A DNA stretch of 64,000 nucleotides from Streptomyces avicenniae (GCF_000719135.1 NZ_JOEK01000014.1:199318-263317); one strand, 5' to 3'; shown: positions 39,989-49,943, counted from the stretch's first letter. The notes: generated by a model not told the origin, from the sequence alone. Translations and numbers: made by a program.

Positions 39989-41445
39989 CGGGCGGCGACC
40001 TCGCCCTCGGAACCGGTGCCTGCGGCACCGCCGTTCGTCCCCGCGTCGTCCAGCAGGCCCTGGGCGACGCGTTCGAGCGCGGCGGCCCTGGACGCCTTCA
40101 CCAGCACGACATCTCCCGGCCTCAGCTCACCGCGCAGCAGCTCCACCGCTGCCCGAGCGTCGGACACGTGCACCGACTCCTCACCCCACGAACCCTCGTT
40201 CTTGGCGCCCATGTCCAGCCAGGCGGCCTCCCGGCCGCCCACGGACACGAGCTTGCTGACGTTGAGCCGGACGGCGAGCCGTCCGACCGCGTCGTGTTCG
40301 GCGAACGCGTCGTCGCCCAGCTCGGCCATCGGGCCGAGCACCGCCCAGGTACGGCCCCCCCTGTCCTTCACGGCCCCGCCCATCGCCGCGAGCGTGCGCA
40401 GCGCGGCCCGCATCGAGTCGGGGTTGGCGTTGTACGCGTCGTTGACGATCGTCACGCCGTCGGGACGCTCGGTGACCTCCATGCGCCAGCGGGAGAGCGG
40501 GCCCGCGGCGGAGAGTGTTTCGGCGATCGCCTCCGCGGACATGCCTACCTCATGCGCAACAGCCGCCGCGGCAAGCGCGTTCGACACGTGGTGCTCACCG
40601 TACAGCCGCATCGTGACGTCGGCGTACCCGGTGGGGGTGCGCAGGCGGAACGCCGGTGTGCCCGCGTCCGTCAGCCGTACGTCCTCGGCGCGGACCGCCG
40701 CGTCGTCGGCCTGGCCGAACAGGACGACGCGCGCCGCGGTGCGCGCGGCCATGGCGCGCACGAGCGGGTCGTCGGCGTTGAGCACGGCGACGCCGCCCTC
40801 GGCGGCCGGCGGCAGGGCCTCGACCAGTTCGCCCTTGGCGCGCGCGATGGTCTCCTTGTCGCCGAACTCGCCGATGTGGGCGGTCCCGACGTTCAGCACG
40901 GCGCCGATGCGCGGCGGGGTGAGCCGCGTGAGGTCACGGATGTGGCCGACGCCGCGCGCGCCCATCTCCAGCACGAGATGGCGGGTGGACTCCTCGGTGC
41001 GCAGCGCGGTGAGCGGCAGCCCGATCTCGTTGTTGAACGAGCCGGGCGTCCAGACCGTGGGGCCCTCGGTGCGCAGCAGTTGGGCGATGAGGTCCTTGGT
41101 GCTGGTCTTGCCCGCGGAGCCGGTGAGGGCGACGACGGTGGGCGCGAGGGTCGCCACGACGTGCCGCGCCAGCGCGCTGAGCGCCGCGACGACGTCGTCC
41201 ACGACGACGGCGGGCACGCCGACCGGGCGCGTGGCCAGGACGACGGCGGCGCCCGCGGCGATCGCGCGCTCCGCGTAGTCGTGGCCGTCCACGCGCTCGC
41301 CCGGGAGGGCGGCGAAGAGGGAGCCTGGCTCGACGAGCCGGGAGTCGATGACGACGGGCCCGGTGATGCGGGGTGGCGGCTCCGGTATGTCGTGCGGCTC
41401 TCCCCGCACGACCTTGATGAGCTCAGCTACGGGAAGGGGGATCAC
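39985..41445 (-). CDS. murF: UDP-MurNAc-tripeptide--D-alanyl-D-alanine ligase
   Basis: A 486-residue Mur ligase adding D-Ala-D-Ala to the muramyl tripeptide. The N-terminal substrate domain ([31 protein letters not shown]), P-loop [26 protein letters not shown] and [18 protein letters not shown] are clear murF motifs. The start overlaps the murE stop by 4 nt (ATGA type), so translation is probably coupled along murE-murF-mraY-murD. Confidence 0.97.
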   Translation of the reverse strand: MIPLPVAELIKVVRGEPHDIPEPPPRITGPVVIDSRLVEPGSLFAALPGERVDGHDYAERAIAAGAAVVLATRPVGVPAVVVDDVVAALSALARHVVATLAPTVVALTGSAGKTSTKDLIAQLLRTEGPTVWTPGSFNNEIGLPLTALRTEESTRHLVLEMGARGVGHIRDLTRLTPPRIGAVLNVGTAHIGEFGDKETIARAKGELVEALPPAAEGGVAVLNADDPLVRAMAARTAARVVLFGQADDAAVRAEDVRLTDAGTPAFRLRTPTGYADVTMRLYGEHHVSNALAAAAVAHEVGMSAEAIAETLSAAGPLSRWRMEVTERPDGVTIVNDAYNANPDSMRAALRTLAAMGGAVKDRGGRTWAVLGPMAELGDDAFAEHDAVGRLAVRLNVSKLVSVGGREAAWLDMGAKNEGSWGEESVHVSDARAAVELLRGELRPGDVVLVKASRAAALERVAQGLLDDAGTNGGAAGTGSEGEVAAR

Positions 41446-43151
41446 TTCAGCGGGCCTCGCCTGGCGTCGGGATCTTGGGGTGCATGCGAGCTGCGGCGCC
41501 CGATGGCGGCGCGCAGCTCCACTCGGTCGTCGAAGGGCCGGATGACTCCGGCGATGTCCTGACCCTGCTCGTGGCCCTTGCCCGCGACCAGGACGGTGTC
41601 GCCCGGCTCGGCGCGTGCCACGGCGGCGGCGATGGCCGCCGCGCGGTCCTCCTCGACGAGGACGGTCCCGCGTTCGTGCGCGGGGACCTCGGCGGCGCCC
41701 GCCAGCATGGCGGCCAGGATCGCGAGGGGGTCCTCGGAGCGGGGGTTGTCCGAGGTCAGGACGGCGGTGTCGGCCAGGCGGGCGAGTGCCGCGCCCATGC
41801 CGGGGCGTTTGTGCGGGTCGCGGTCGCCACCGCAGCCGAGGACGGCGTGGAGGCTGCCCTCGGTGACCTTGCGCAGGGCCTGGAGGACGGACTCCACGGC
41901 GTCGGGCTTGTGCGCGTAGTCCACGACGGCGAGGTACGGCTGGCCCGCGTCCACGCGTTCGAGGCGGCCGGGGACGCCGGGGACGGCGGCGATGCCCTCG
42001 GCGGCGACCGCCGGGTCGATCCCGGCGGCGGCGCAGGCGGCGACGGCGGCGAGGGCGTTGGCGACGTTGAAGGCGCCGGGCAGCGGCGCGGCGGCCTTGA
42101 TCCTGGCGCCGTCGGGGGCGACCACGGTGAAGGTCGAGCCGAGCGGGCCCGCGGTGACGTCCTCGGCGCGCCAGTCGGCGTCCGGGTGGCCCTCGGCCGA
42201 GAAGGTGGTGACGGGGAACTCCGGGGACGCCGCCTCGGCGGCGAGGCGGCGGCCGTAGGGGTCGTCCAGGTTGACGACGCCGCGGCGGGAGCGTGCGGGC
42301 GTGAACAGCTGGGCCTTCGCGAGGAAGTAGTCCTCCATGTCGCGGTGGTAGTCCAGGTGTTCGGGCGAGAGGTTGAGGAAGACGCCGACGTCGAAGACGC
42401 AGCCGTCCACGCGGCCCATGACCAGGGCGTGGCTGGAGACCTCCATGGCGACGGCGCGGGCGCCGCGTTCGCGCATGACGGCGAACAGGGCCTGGAGGTC
42501 GGTGGCCTCGGGGGTGGTGCGGACCGACTTGACGCGCTCGTCGCCGATGCGGGTCTCGACGGTGCCGATGAGGCCGGTGGGGGCGGCCTCCGGCGTCTCG
42601 TCGGCGCGGGCGGCCTCGGCGGCGGCGCGCTGGAGCGCGCCCTCGACGAGGTAGCTGGTGGTGGTCTTGCCCGAGGTGCCGGTGATGCCGATCTGGAGCA
42701 GGTCGCGCCCGGGGTGGCCGTAGATCTCGGCGGCGAGGGCGCCGAGGTGGGCGCGCGGCTCGGCGACGGTGAGGACGGGCAGGCCGGACGCGGCGGCGCG
42801 CTCCGCCCCGCTCGGGTCCGCGAGGACGGCCGCCGCACCGAGGCTCGCGGCCTGGTGGGCGAAGTCGGCGCCGTGGAAGCGGGCGCCGGGGAGCGCGGCG
42901 TACAGGTCGCCGGGGACGACGGCGCGGGAGTCGTGCGTGATGCCGGTGACCGTGCGGTCGGCGTCGGCGTCCTGGGGGGCGTCCGTGCCCAGGAGGGCGG
43001 CCAGTTCCGCGAGGGGCACGGGCCGCACGTGCCGCGGGCGGAGCGCCGGCGGAGTTCGATCAGCGTGGGGCACGGCGGTGAGCGTACCCGCCGTGGTGGG
43101 CGTGGGGCGAAACGAGCTGAACGGGGCCGACCCGTCGGTGATGGTTCTCAC
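41442..43151 (-). CDS. murE: UDP-MurNAc-L-Ala-D-Glu--diaminopimelate ligase
   Basis: A 569-residue Mur ligase that adds diaminopimelate (LL-DAP in Streptomyces) to the muramyl dipeptide. The P-loop is ITGTSGKTTTSYLV; NLSPEHLDYHRDMEDYF and VVDYAHKPDAV are family motifs; DNPRSEDPL is the diaminopimelate-recognition motif. The start is uncertain. GTG 43151 is preferred because VRTITDGS with the following TLTAVPHAD stretch resembles Streptomyces MurE as I remember it; ATG 43229 (4-nt overlap with ftsI) and GTG 43073 are alternatives. Confidence 0.93.
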   Translation of the reverse strand: MRTITDGSAPFSSFRPTPTTAGTLTAVPHADRTPPALRPRHVRPVPLAELAALLGTDAPQDADADRTVTGITHDSRAVVPGDLYAALPGARFHGADFAHQAASLGAAAVLADPSGAERAAASGLPVLTVAEPRAHLGALAAEIYGHPGRDLLQIGITGTSGKTTTSYLVEGALQRAAAEAARADETPEAAPTGLIGTVETRIGDERVKSVRTTPEATDLQALFAVMRERGARAVAMEVSSHALVMGRVDGCVFDVGVFLNLSPEHLDYHRDMEDYFLAKAQLFTPARSRRGVVNLDDPYGRRLAAEAASPEFPVTTFSAEGHPDADWRAEDVTAGPLGSTFTVVAPDGARIKAAAPLPGAFNVANALAAVAACAAAGIDPAVAAEGIAAVPGVPGRLERVDAGQPYLAVVDYAHKPDAVESVLQALRKVTEGSLHAVLGCGGDRDPHKRPGMGAALARLADTAVLTSDNPRSEDPLAILAAMLAGAAEVPAHERGTVLVEEDRAAAIAAAVARAEPGDTVLVAGKGHEQGQDIAGVIRPFDDRVELRAAIGRRSSHAPQDPDARRGPLK

Positions 43152-43225
43152 GTGCCTGGTGCTCCGCTCGTCTGTCGCTGCGTCGGGTCGCGTCCCCTGG
43201 CGGCCTCGCCGGGTCGTCCGCTCGG

Positions 43226-45097
43226 TCATTCGTCAGGATCGAACGTGGTGGGCAGGCCCGCGAACGGGTCGCCGGTCGGGGGCACCCGCAGCGCGGCCAG
43301 CGAGAACTGCATGACCTCGTTGAAGATCGGCCCGCAGACCTCGCTGCCCGTGTAGGCGCCCTCGGTCGGATTCTGGACGACGCAGTAGACGGTGACGCGC
43401 GGATCGTCGGCCGGGGCGAAGCCCGCGAAGGACGACGTGTAGCCCCGGTAGACGCCCGTTTCCGGGTCCACGCGGTTCGCGGTGCCGGTCTTCCCCGCGA
43501 CGCGGTAGCCGGGGATCTGGGCGGCGTGTCCCGTGCCGTCGGGGCTGGCCACGACGGTCTCCAGCATCTCCGTGAGCTGATGCGCCGTGTCTTCGCCGAT
43601 GACGCGGGTCCGTTCGGGTGACGGGGCGGGCTCGCGGCGTCCGTCGGGGCCGGTCGTGGCGCGGACGAGCGTGGGGGCGACGCGTTCGCCGCCGTTGGCG
43701 ACCGTGGAGTAGACCGAGGCGGCCTGGACGGCGTTCACCGACAGGCCCTGGCCGAAGGGGATCGTGTACTGCTGCGAGGCGTTCCAGTCCTCGGGCGGGG
43801 CCAGGATGCCGGAGGTCTCGCCGGGGAAGCCGAGGCCGGTGGGACGGCCGAAGCCGAAGGCGCTCAGGTAGTCGTGGAGCACCCGATTGGCCTCCGGCTG
43901 GGTGTCGCCCAGCTGTTCGGCGGCGAGGATGGTGCCGATGTTGCTGGAGTGGGCGAGGACACCGGCGAGGGTGAGGTACAGCGTCTCGTGCTCCACGTGG
44001 TCGCCGAACTGGCGGTCGGCGCGTGGCAGCCGGTTGGGGACCGTCACATGGGTGTCGGGCGTGGCGGCCTCCTCCTCAAGGACCGCCGCCATGGTGATGA
44101 CCTTGCTGGTGGAGCCGAGTTCGAAGGCGTCCTCCAGCGCGGCGTTGCCGAGGTTGGCCGGGTCGGCGTTCGCGATGTCGTTCGGGTCGAAGCCAGGGGC
44201 CCCTGCCAGGGCGAGCAGTTCGCCGGTGACGGTGTCCTGGACGACGACGTAGCCGCCGTCCGCCTCGCTGGCCTCGACCTGTTCCGTGATGGCCTGCTGG
44301 GCGGCCCACTGGATGTCGCGGTCGAGGGTGAGCTCGACGTCGATGCCGGGGACCGCCGGTTCCTCGCGCTCGCCCGCGGTGGGCACGCGGCGTCCGCCGG
44401 AGCGCGCGTAGAACTCGCTGCCGTCCTCGCCGGCCAGCTGACCGTCCAGCTGCGCCTCCAGGCCGCCGCTGCCGACCCCCTCGCTGTTGACGAAGCCGAG
44501 GACGGGGGCGGCGAGCAGGTCGTTGGGGTAGACGCGCTTGGCGTGCTCGACGGCGAAGACGCCGGAGAGGACCTGGACGCCGGTGCCCTTGTCGGCCTGC
44601 TCGGCGAGGTTGGCGCGCAGGTCCCTGATCTGGTTCCAGACCTGCGGGGTCCGCTGGCGGGCCAGGAGGGCGTAGCGGGTGTCGTCCTGGCTCAGCAGGT
44701 CGGTCAGCTCCTGCTGGTCGCGCTCCAGGATGGGCGCGAGGAGCGCGGCGGCCTGCTCGGGCGCGTCGGGGACGCCGGTCTCCTCCTCGGAGAACAGCAG
44801 CGGGTCGGCGGTGATGTCGTACGCGTCCACGGTGGTGGCGAGCGCGGTGCCGTTCCGGTCGGTGATGTCGCCGCGGCGCGCGGTGATGGTCTCCTCGACG
44901 TAGCGGTTGACGGCGGCCTGCTGCGCGTACGACGAGGCGCCGATGGCCTGCACCTGGAAGAGGCGCACGGAGAAGGCGACCATGATCAGCGTCAGTCCGA
45001 GGCCGACGAGCCGCAGGCGTGGCCGGTGGTTGCCGAGCCGCAGCCCCGGGTCGTTCTTGCGCGGCGCGCGGGGGCGCGGGGGGCGGGGCGCGGTCAT
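43226..45097 (-). CDS. ftsI: Septal peptidoglycan transpeptidase FtsI (PBP3)
   Basis: A 623-residue class B penicillin-binding protein: a basic head, one membrane helix (GLGLTLIMVAFSVRLFQVQAI), a pedestal/dimerisation domain (about 60-250) and the transpeptidase domain. Active-site motifs are ELGSTSK (Ser329, Lys332), SSN in LAHSSNIGTIL, and KTGT in VAGKTGTANRV. It cross-links septal peptidoglycan with FtsW. The start overlaps the ftsL stop by 4 nt. Confidence 0.97.
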   Translation of the reverse strand: MTAPRPPRPRAPRKNDPGLRLGNHRPRLRLVGLGLTLIMVAFSVRLFQVQAIGASSYAQQAAVNRYVEETITARRGDITDRNGTALATTVDAYDITADPLLFSEEETGVPDAPEQAAALLAPILERDQQELTDLLSQDDTRYALLARQRTPQVWNQIRDLRANLAEQADKGTGVQVLSGVFAVEHAKRVYPNDLLAAPVLGFVNSEGVGSGGLEAQLDGQLAGEDGSEFYARSGGRRVPTAGEREEPAVPGIDVELTLDRDIQWAAQQAITEQVEASEADGGYVVVQDTVTGELLALAGAPGFDPNDIANADPANLGNAALEDAFELGSTSKVITMAAVLEEEAATPDTHVTVPNRLPRADRQFGDHVEHETLYLTLAGVLAHSSNIGTILAAEQLGDTQPEANRVLHDYLSAFGFGRPTGLGFPGETSGILAPPEDWNASQQYTIPFGQGLSVNAVQAASVYSTVANGGERVAPTLVRATTGPDGRREPAPSPERTRVIGEDTAHQLTEMLETVVASPDGTGHAAQIPGYRVAGKTGTANRVDPETGVYRGYTSSFAGFAPADDPRVTVYCVVQNPTEGAYTGSEVCGPIFNEVMQFSLAALRVPPTGDPFAGLPTTFDPDE

Positions 45098-45711
45098 GGG
45101 GTCGGCCCTTCTCCGTCGTCGGATGGCGCGGGGGCGGTGGACGCGGAGGGTGAGGCCGCGGCGTCGGGTGCGGGCGGGGGCGCCGCGCCGGGGGCCGACC
45201 GGCCGGTGACGGTGTCGGCGCCCGGCGGGGGCGGGTCGGCGGCGGGGTCGCCCGTCGGCGCGTCGGCGGCGTCCGGCGCGTCCTCGTCCGCCGCCGCCTC
45301 GTCGTCCTCGGCGGGGGCCGTCGGGGTGGGGCTCGGCGCCGGTTCCGGGTCGGTCTCGCCGAGGAGCGTGCCGTCCTCCGCCAGGAAGGCGGGCGGGCCG
45401 GCGGGCACCATGCCCAGCTCGCGTGCGCGTTCTGCGAGGGCGTCGGGCGCGGAATAGCCGTCCACCTCTGCTTGGAGCTCCTGCTGTTCGTCCGTCAGGT
45501 CACGCGTCTCGCGGCGCAGCTCGCTCAGCGCGAACGAGCCTTCGTTCAGCGACGCGTTGAGCAGCAGCAGGCCGAGCATGCCGGAGCCGAGGAGCAGGAC
45601 GACGAGGAGGACGAAGGGCGTGCGGGCGGCCGACGAGGAGCCGCGTGGGACGAGACCGGCCAGCCGGAGCAGCCGGGTCTGGCCCTGGCCTTCGGCGCGC
45701 TGGCGCGGCAT
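45094..45711 (-). CDS. ftsL: FtsL-like septum formation protein with acidic tail
   Basis: A 205-residue bitopic protein in the normal ftsL slot. A basic cytoplasmic head of 30 residues and a membrane helix (FVLLVVLLLGSGMLGLLLLNASL) are followed by a short coiled coil (ELRRETRDLTDEQQELQAEVDGY) and RARELGMVPAGPPAFL, typical of FtsL/DivIC-type proteins. The remaining 85-90 residues are an Asp/Glu/Ala/Pro-rich, apparently disordered extracytoplasmic tail. It probably bridges FtsQ and FtsI/FtsW. The start is 2 nt after the rsmH stop. Confidence 0.9.
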   Translation of the reverse strand: MPRQRAEGQGQTRLLRLAGLVPRGSSSAARTPFVLLVVLLLGSGMLGLLLLNASLNEGSFALSELRRETRDLTDEQQELQAEVDGYSAPDALAERARELGMVPAGPPAFLAEDGTLLGETDPEPAPSPTPTAPAEDDEAAADEDAPDAADAPTGDPAADPPPPGADTVTGRSAPGAAPPPAPDAAASPSASTAPAPSDDGEGPTP

Positions 45712-45712
45712 G

Positions 45713-46687
45713 TCAGACCGCCTCCCGGACGCGCTCCGCCGCCCGCAGGCGGGCCGGGGCGGCGCGGCTGTTGTCCGCCAGCTCCTCGGCGGACGGCTGC
45801 TCGGCGCCGCGGGTCAGCAGCCGCAGGCGCGGCTGGTACTGCTCGGGGACGACGGGCAGGCCGGGCGGCGCGGTGCCGGTCGCGCCCTCGGCCAGGGTGC
45901 GCTTCACGAGCCGGTCCTCCAGGGAGTGATAGGACAGGACGGCGATCCGGCCGCCGACGGCGAGGGCGCCGATCGCGGCGGGCAGCGCCCGCTCCAGCAC
46001 GGACAGCTCGCCGTTGACCTCGATGCGCAGGGCCTGGAACGTGCGTTTGGCGGGGTTGCCGCCGGTGCGTTTGGCGGCCTGCGGCAGGGCGTCGCGGATG
46101 AGGGTGACGAGCCGCGCGCTGCCCGTGAGGGGTTCGCGGGCCCGTTCCCTGACGACGGCTTCGACGATCTTGCGGGCGAACTTCTCCTCGCCGTAGGCGC
46201 GCAGGATGCGGACCAGCTCGCCCGGCGGGTAGGTGTTGAGGACGTCGGCGGCGCTCGGCCCCGTCGTCTGGTCCATGCGCATGTCGAGCGGCGCGTCCTG
46301 GGAGTAGGCGAAGCCGCGGTCGGCCTCGTCCAGCTGCATGGAGGAGACGCCGAGGTCGAACAGCACGCCCGCCACCCGGGTGACGCCCAGTCGGGCGAGA
46401 GCGGAGGGCAGCTGGTCGTACACGGCGTGCACGAGTGTCGCCCGGTCGCCGTACGGCGCGAGCCGCTGCCCGGCGAGCCGCAGCGCCTCGGTGTCGCGGT
46501 CGAGGGCGACGAGGCGGACGTCGGGGAAGGTGTCGAGCAACGCCTCGCTGTGGCCGCCGAGCCCGAGGGTGCAGTCCACGACGACGGCGTCGGGGCGGCG
46601 CAGCGCGGGGGCCAGCAGGTCCAGGCAGCGGTGGAGCATGACGGGGCGGTGCCTGGCTTCCGGGGGCCGGTCGTTGCTGGTCGTCAT
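45713..46687 (-). CDS. rsmH: 16S rRNA (cytosine(1402)-N4)-methyltransferase
   Basis: A 324-residue SAM-dependent methyltransferase acting on 16S rRNA C1402. Motifs are [16 protein letters not shown] at the start, [14 protein letters not shown] (SAM loop), [31 protein letters not shown] in order, [14 protein letters not shown] and [15 protein letters not shown] 46687 was chosen; the open frame continues 43 codons upstream but that part is unrelated. It is the first gene of the dcw operon here, since no mraZ precedes it. Confidence 0.96.
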   Translation of the reverse strand: MTTSNDRPPEARHRPVMLHRCLDLLAPALRRPDAVVVDCTLGLGGHSEALLDTFPDVRLVALDRDTEALRLAGQRLAPYGDRATLVHAVYDQLPSALARLGVTRVAGVLFDLGVSSMQLDEADRGFAYSQDAPLDMRMDQTTGPSAADVLNTYPPGELVRILRAYGEEKFARKIVEAVVRERAREPLTGSARLVTLIRDALPQAAKRTGGNPAKRTFQALRIEVNGELSVLERALPAAIGALAVGGRIAVLSYHSLEDRLVKRTLAEGATGTAPPGLPVVPEQYQPRLRLLTRGAEQPSAEELADNSRAAPARLRAAERVREAV

Positions 46688-46834
46688 GCGCCTTCCGAAC
46701 GGGGAGGGGAGATCGGGTGACGGCGGGGACGCCCACGGCCCGGCGCGGTTCCGCGGCGCCGTACGGCGGACTCCGCGGGGCCCCTCGGGAGGGGGTGGGA
46801 CAGGCGACGGACGCACGTCTCCCCGGTGCGCGTC

Positions 46835-46862
46835 ACACTAGCCCACCTGTTTCCGCGGTCAA
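46835..46862 (-). promoter_or_regulatory. dcw operon promoter, TTGACC-16-TAGTGT
   Basis: On the minus strand TTGACC (46862-46857) and TAGTGT (46840-46835) with a 16-bp spacer form the best sigma-70-type promoter seen in the window. Transcription would begin near 46828, leaving a leader of about 140 nt before rsmH. Confidence 0.65.
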
Positions 46863-46950
46863 TCACTGCGGTTGATCGTGTGGGGCGTTTCGGGACGCGC
46901 CTGTGACCCTCATCACCTCTCTGGAGGAGACGGGGTGCGGGCTCGCGTAC

Positions 46951-46956
46951 TACCTT
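46951..46956 (+). promoter_or_regulatory. Candidate -10 element, leaderless start of the carbonic anhydrase gene
   Basis: TACCTT (TANNNT) ends 7 nt before the ATG at 46964. AGGAG lies upstream of the -10, too far away to act as a ribosome binding site for this start. Confidence 0.45.
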
Positions 46957-46963
46957 CACGGAT

Positions 46964-47479
46964 ATGTCTCATACGGTCACAGACGAGCTGGTCGAGGCCA
47001 ACCGCGGCTACGCGGAACGCTTCACCGCGCCGCTCCCCAGCCCTCGCCCCGCCCGCAGAACGGCGATCGTCGCGTGCATGGACGCCCGGCTCGACCTGCA
47101 CGCGGCCCTGGGTCTCGACCTGGGCGACTGCCACACGATCCGCAACGCGGGCGGCGTCATCACGGACGACGTGATCCGCTCCCTGACGATCAGCCAGCGT
47201 CGCCTCGGCACCCGTTCGGTCGTGCTGATCCACCACACGCAGTGCGGCCTGGAAACGCTCACGGAGGACTTCAGGTACGAACTGGAGCACGAGGTCGGGC
47301 AGCGTCCGGCGTGGCCGGTGGACTCGTTCAGCGACGTGGACCAGGACGTACGCCAGTCCCTGGCCCGGGTGCGCACCTCCCCCTTCCTCCTCCACACTGA
47401 GGACGTACGCGGCTTCGTGTTCGACGTGACGACGGGTCTGCTCCGCGAGATCGACGGCGCGGAGGACACCGCGCGGTGA
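46964..47479 (+). CDS. Beta-class carbonic anhydrase
   Basis: A 171-residue zinc enzyme that interconverts CO2 and bicarbonate. The zinc ligands are Cys38 in ACMDARLD and His91, Cys94 in IHHTQCG; Asp40 and Arg42 form the gating dyad, and IRNAGGVITDD is the conserved helix start. It has no signal peptide and is cytosolic. It is divergent from rsmH across a 276-bp promoter region. Confidence 0.92.
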   Translation: MSHTVTDELVEANRGYAERFTAPLPSPRPARRTAIVACMDARLDLHAALGLDLGDCHTIRNAGGVITDDVIRSLTISQRRLGTRSVVLIHHTQCGLETLTEDFRYELEHEVGQRPAWPVDSFSDVDQDVRQSLARVRTSPFLLHTEDVRGFVFDVTTGLLREIDGAEDTAR

Positions 47480-47615
47480 CGTCGGTCGCCGTTGTGTGAA
47501 CAATGCTGGGGGGCGGCGACCGGCCGGTGCCGATGCGGCGCGGGGCGGCCGGGGTGGCCCGTACGGATGCGCCGAGCCGGGCTCGGGGCATGGTTCATGG
47601 GCCGAGGAGGGCCGC

Positions 47616-48611
47616 TTGACGACCTATGAGGAGCAGGACAGGCTCAGCGATCTGAGCGCCACCGCGGAGCGGGTACGCCGCGCGGTGGAGAGTGTGATCG
47701 AGGGCAAGCCGGAGGTCGTCCGGCTCTCGCTGACGGTTCTGCTCGCGGGCGGACACCTCCTGCTGGAGGACGTGCCCGGCGTCGGCAAGACGATGCTGGC
47801 GAAGGCGCTGGCGCGGTCGATCGACTGCTCGATGCAGCGCATCCAGTTCACGCCCGACCTGCTGCCGTCGGACATCACCGGCGTCAGCATCTACGACCAG
47901 AACCGCAAGGAGTTCGAGTTCAAGCCGGGGGCGGTCTTCGCGCAGATCGTCATCGGCGACGAGATCAACCGCGCCTCGCCGAAGACGCAGTCGGCGCTCC
48001 TGGAGGCCATGGAGGAGCGGCAGGTCACGGCGGACGGGCACACGTACGAGCTGCCGGAGCCGTTCATGGTCATCGCCACGCAGAACCCCGTGGAGATGGA
48101 GGGCACCTACCCGCTGCCGGAGGCGCAGCGCGACCGCTTCATGGCGCGCGTGTCCGTCGGCTACCCGGGGCCCGACGCCGAGATGCGGATGCTGGCCTCG
48201 CACGGCGGGACGTCGCCGCTCGACGCCCTGAAGCCCGCCGCCCACGCGCAGGACGTGACGCGGCTGATCTCCCTGGTGCGGGACGTGCACGTCTCCGAGG
48301 CCGTGCGCCGCTACGTGGTGGACCTCGCCGCGGCGACCCGCACCCACCCCGAGCTGCGGCTCGGCGCGTCGCCGCGCGCGACGCTGCACCTGCTGCGGGC
48401 GGCGCGGGCCGCGGCGGCGCTGGCGGGGCGGGGCTTCGTGCTGCCGGACGACGTGCAGCAGCTCGCCGTCCCCGTCCTGGCGCACCGGCTGCTGCCGACC
48501 GCCCAGGCGCAGCTGAACCGGCAGAGCACGGGCGACCTCGTGTACGACATCCTGCGCCGCACGCCCGTGCCTGACGCCTACGCGGCCCAGCCGCAGGCGC
48601 GGGGCTACTGA
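47616..48611 (+). CDS. MoxR-family AAA+ ATPase
   Basis: A 331-residue chaperone-like ATPase. Walker A is DVPGVGKTML (Lys58), Walker B/MoxR signature IGDEINRASPKTQSALLEAMEE, and sensor 1 IATQNPVEMEGTYPLPEAQRDRF in order. The start is an unusual TTG, supported by AGGAGG six nt upstream and by homologous N-termini of the type TTY..; the frame upstream does not look coding. The next gene begins within its stop (TGATGG), and a transglutaminase-domain gene follows, the standard MoxR/DUF58/TgpA arrangement. Confidence 0.93.
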   Translation: MTTYEEQDRLSDLSATAERVRRAVESVIEGKPEVVRLSLTVLLAGGHLLLEDVPGVGKTMLAKALARSIDCSMQRIQFTPDLLPSDITGVSIYDQNRKEFEFKPGAVFAQIVIGDEINRASPKTQSALLEAMEERQVTADGHTYELPEPFMVIATQNPVEMEGTYPLPEAQRDRFMARVSVGYPGPDAEMRMLASHGGTSPLDALKPAAHAQDVTRLISLVRDVHVSEAVRRYVVDLAAATRTHPELRLGASPRATLHLLRAARAAAALAGRGFVLPDDVQQLAVPVLAHRLLPTAQAQLNRQSTGDLVYDILRRTPVPDAYAAQPQARGY

Positions 48612-49912
48612 TGGCCGCGCCCGTGGCAGCCGGTACGGGCGTGGACGAACGGGAGTCGCTGCGCGCCGCGTTCGGCGGGCTGACGACACGTGGCCGGTCG
48701 TTCGTGGCCGCCGGTGGCGCCGCGACGCTGTGCTCGTACGCGCTGGGGCAGCCCGACCTGCTGCGCGTGGGCGTACTGCTGGCCGTGCTGCCGCTGCTGT
48801 GCGTCCTGGTGCTGCACGGCACGCGCAGCCGCGTCACGGCGACGCGGCGTCTGACGCCGGAGCGCGTCCCGGCGGGTGGCGACGCGCGGGTGCACCTGCG
48901 CGTGGAGAACGTGGGGCGGCTCCCGAGCGGCCTGCTGCTGCTCCAGGACCGCGTGCCGTACATGCTGGGGCCCCGGCCGCGGTTCGTGCTGGACAGGATC
49001 GAGCCGGGCGGGCGCCGCGAGGTGACGTACCGGGTGCGGTCCGACATGCGGGGCCGCTATCCGCTCGGCCCGCTGGAGCTGCGGCTCACCGACCCGTTCG
49101 GCATGGCGGAGCTGAGCCGCTCCTTCAGCACGTCGGACACGATGACGGTGCTGCCGTACGTCGAGCCGCTGCCGCCCGCCCGTCTCGGCGGGAACGCGAA
49201 CGGCGCGGGGGACGGCGCGCGGCGCGGTCTCGCCGCGGTCGGCGAGGACGACATCATCCCGCGCGACTACCGGCACGGGGACGACCTGCGGCGGGTCCAC
49301 TGGCGTTCGACCGCGCACCGCGGCGCGCTCATGGTGCGGCGCGAGGAACAGCCGCGGCGGACGCAGTGCACCGTGCTGCTGGACACGCGCCGGTCGGCGT
49401 ACCTGGGCGCAGGGCCCGAATCGGCGTTCGAGCGGGCGGTGTCGGGTGCGGCGTCGATGGTGCGGCACCTGGCGGACCAGGGGTACGAGGTGCGGCTACT
49501 CACCGACACGGGGCTGGTCGTGCCCCGTCCCGGCGCGGAGCCGGGCGACGTGCTGGAGCGGGTGGGCGTGATGATGGACGTGCTCGCCGGGGTGGAGCCG
49601 TCGGCGGGCGAGTCCCTGGAGGCGGCGGAGCAGGTGCTGCGGCCGTCGGACAGCGGGCTCGTCGTCGCCTTCACGGGGGCGCTGGACGACGCGCGCAGCG
49701 CCGCGCTCGGGCGTCTGCGGCCCCGGCAGGGGGCGGCGCTCGCCTTCGTGGTGGGCGGTCAGCGGGACGCGGCGGCAGAGGCGCGGCAGCTGGCCGCCGT
49801 GCGGGCGGCGGGCTGGGCGGCGCAGCTGCTCGGGGCCGGTGTGCCGCTGGGGCACGCCTGGCAGCAGGCGGCGTCGGAGCAGTCGGGCGACGCGGCGGGA
49901 CGGTACGGATGA
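48611..49912 (+). CDS. DUF58-domain membrane protein
   Basis: A 433-residue protein. Two close hydrophobic segments (FVAAGGAATLCSYALG and LLAVLPLLCVLVLHG) are followed by a beta-rich region and the DUF58 core, DIIPRDYRHGDDLRRVHWRSTAHRGALMVRREEQ in overall order. A von Willebrand A-like fold follows (TVLLDTRRSAYLG, DSGLVVAFTGAL). DUF58 proteins work with MoxR ATPases, probably as the metal-ion-dependent partner that is remodelled. Translation is coupled to the moxR-like gene by a 1-nt overlap. Confidence 0.9.
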   Translation: MAAPVAAGTGVDERESLRAAFGGLTTRGRSFVAAGGAATLCSYALGQPDLLRVGVLLAVLPLLCVLVLHGTRSRVTATRRLTPERVPAGGDARVHLRVENVGRLPSGLLLLQDRVPYMLGPRPRFVLDRIEPGGRREVTYRVRSDMRGRYPLGPLELRLTDPFGMAELSRSFSTSDTMTVLPYVEPLPPARLGGNANGAGDGARRGLAAVGEDDIIPRDYRHGDDLRRVHWRSTAHRGALMVRREEQPRRTQCTVLLDTRRSAYLGAGPESAFERAVSGAASMVRHLADQGYEVRLLTDTGLVVPRPGAEPGDVLERVGVMMDVLAGVEPSAGESLEAAEQVLRPSDSGLVVAFTGALDDARSAALGRLRPRQGAALAFVVGGQRDAAAEARQLAAVRAAGWAAQLLGAGVPLGHAWQQAASEQSGDAAGRYG

Positions 49913-49943
49913 CCGGGGCGGACGCGCGGGGACACGCGGGGGG

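Noticed and set aside
46688..46963. A degraded mraZ gene upstream of rsmH
   Set aside because: Neither strand shows a frame with MraZ/AbrB-like sequence; the region reads as promoter sequence.
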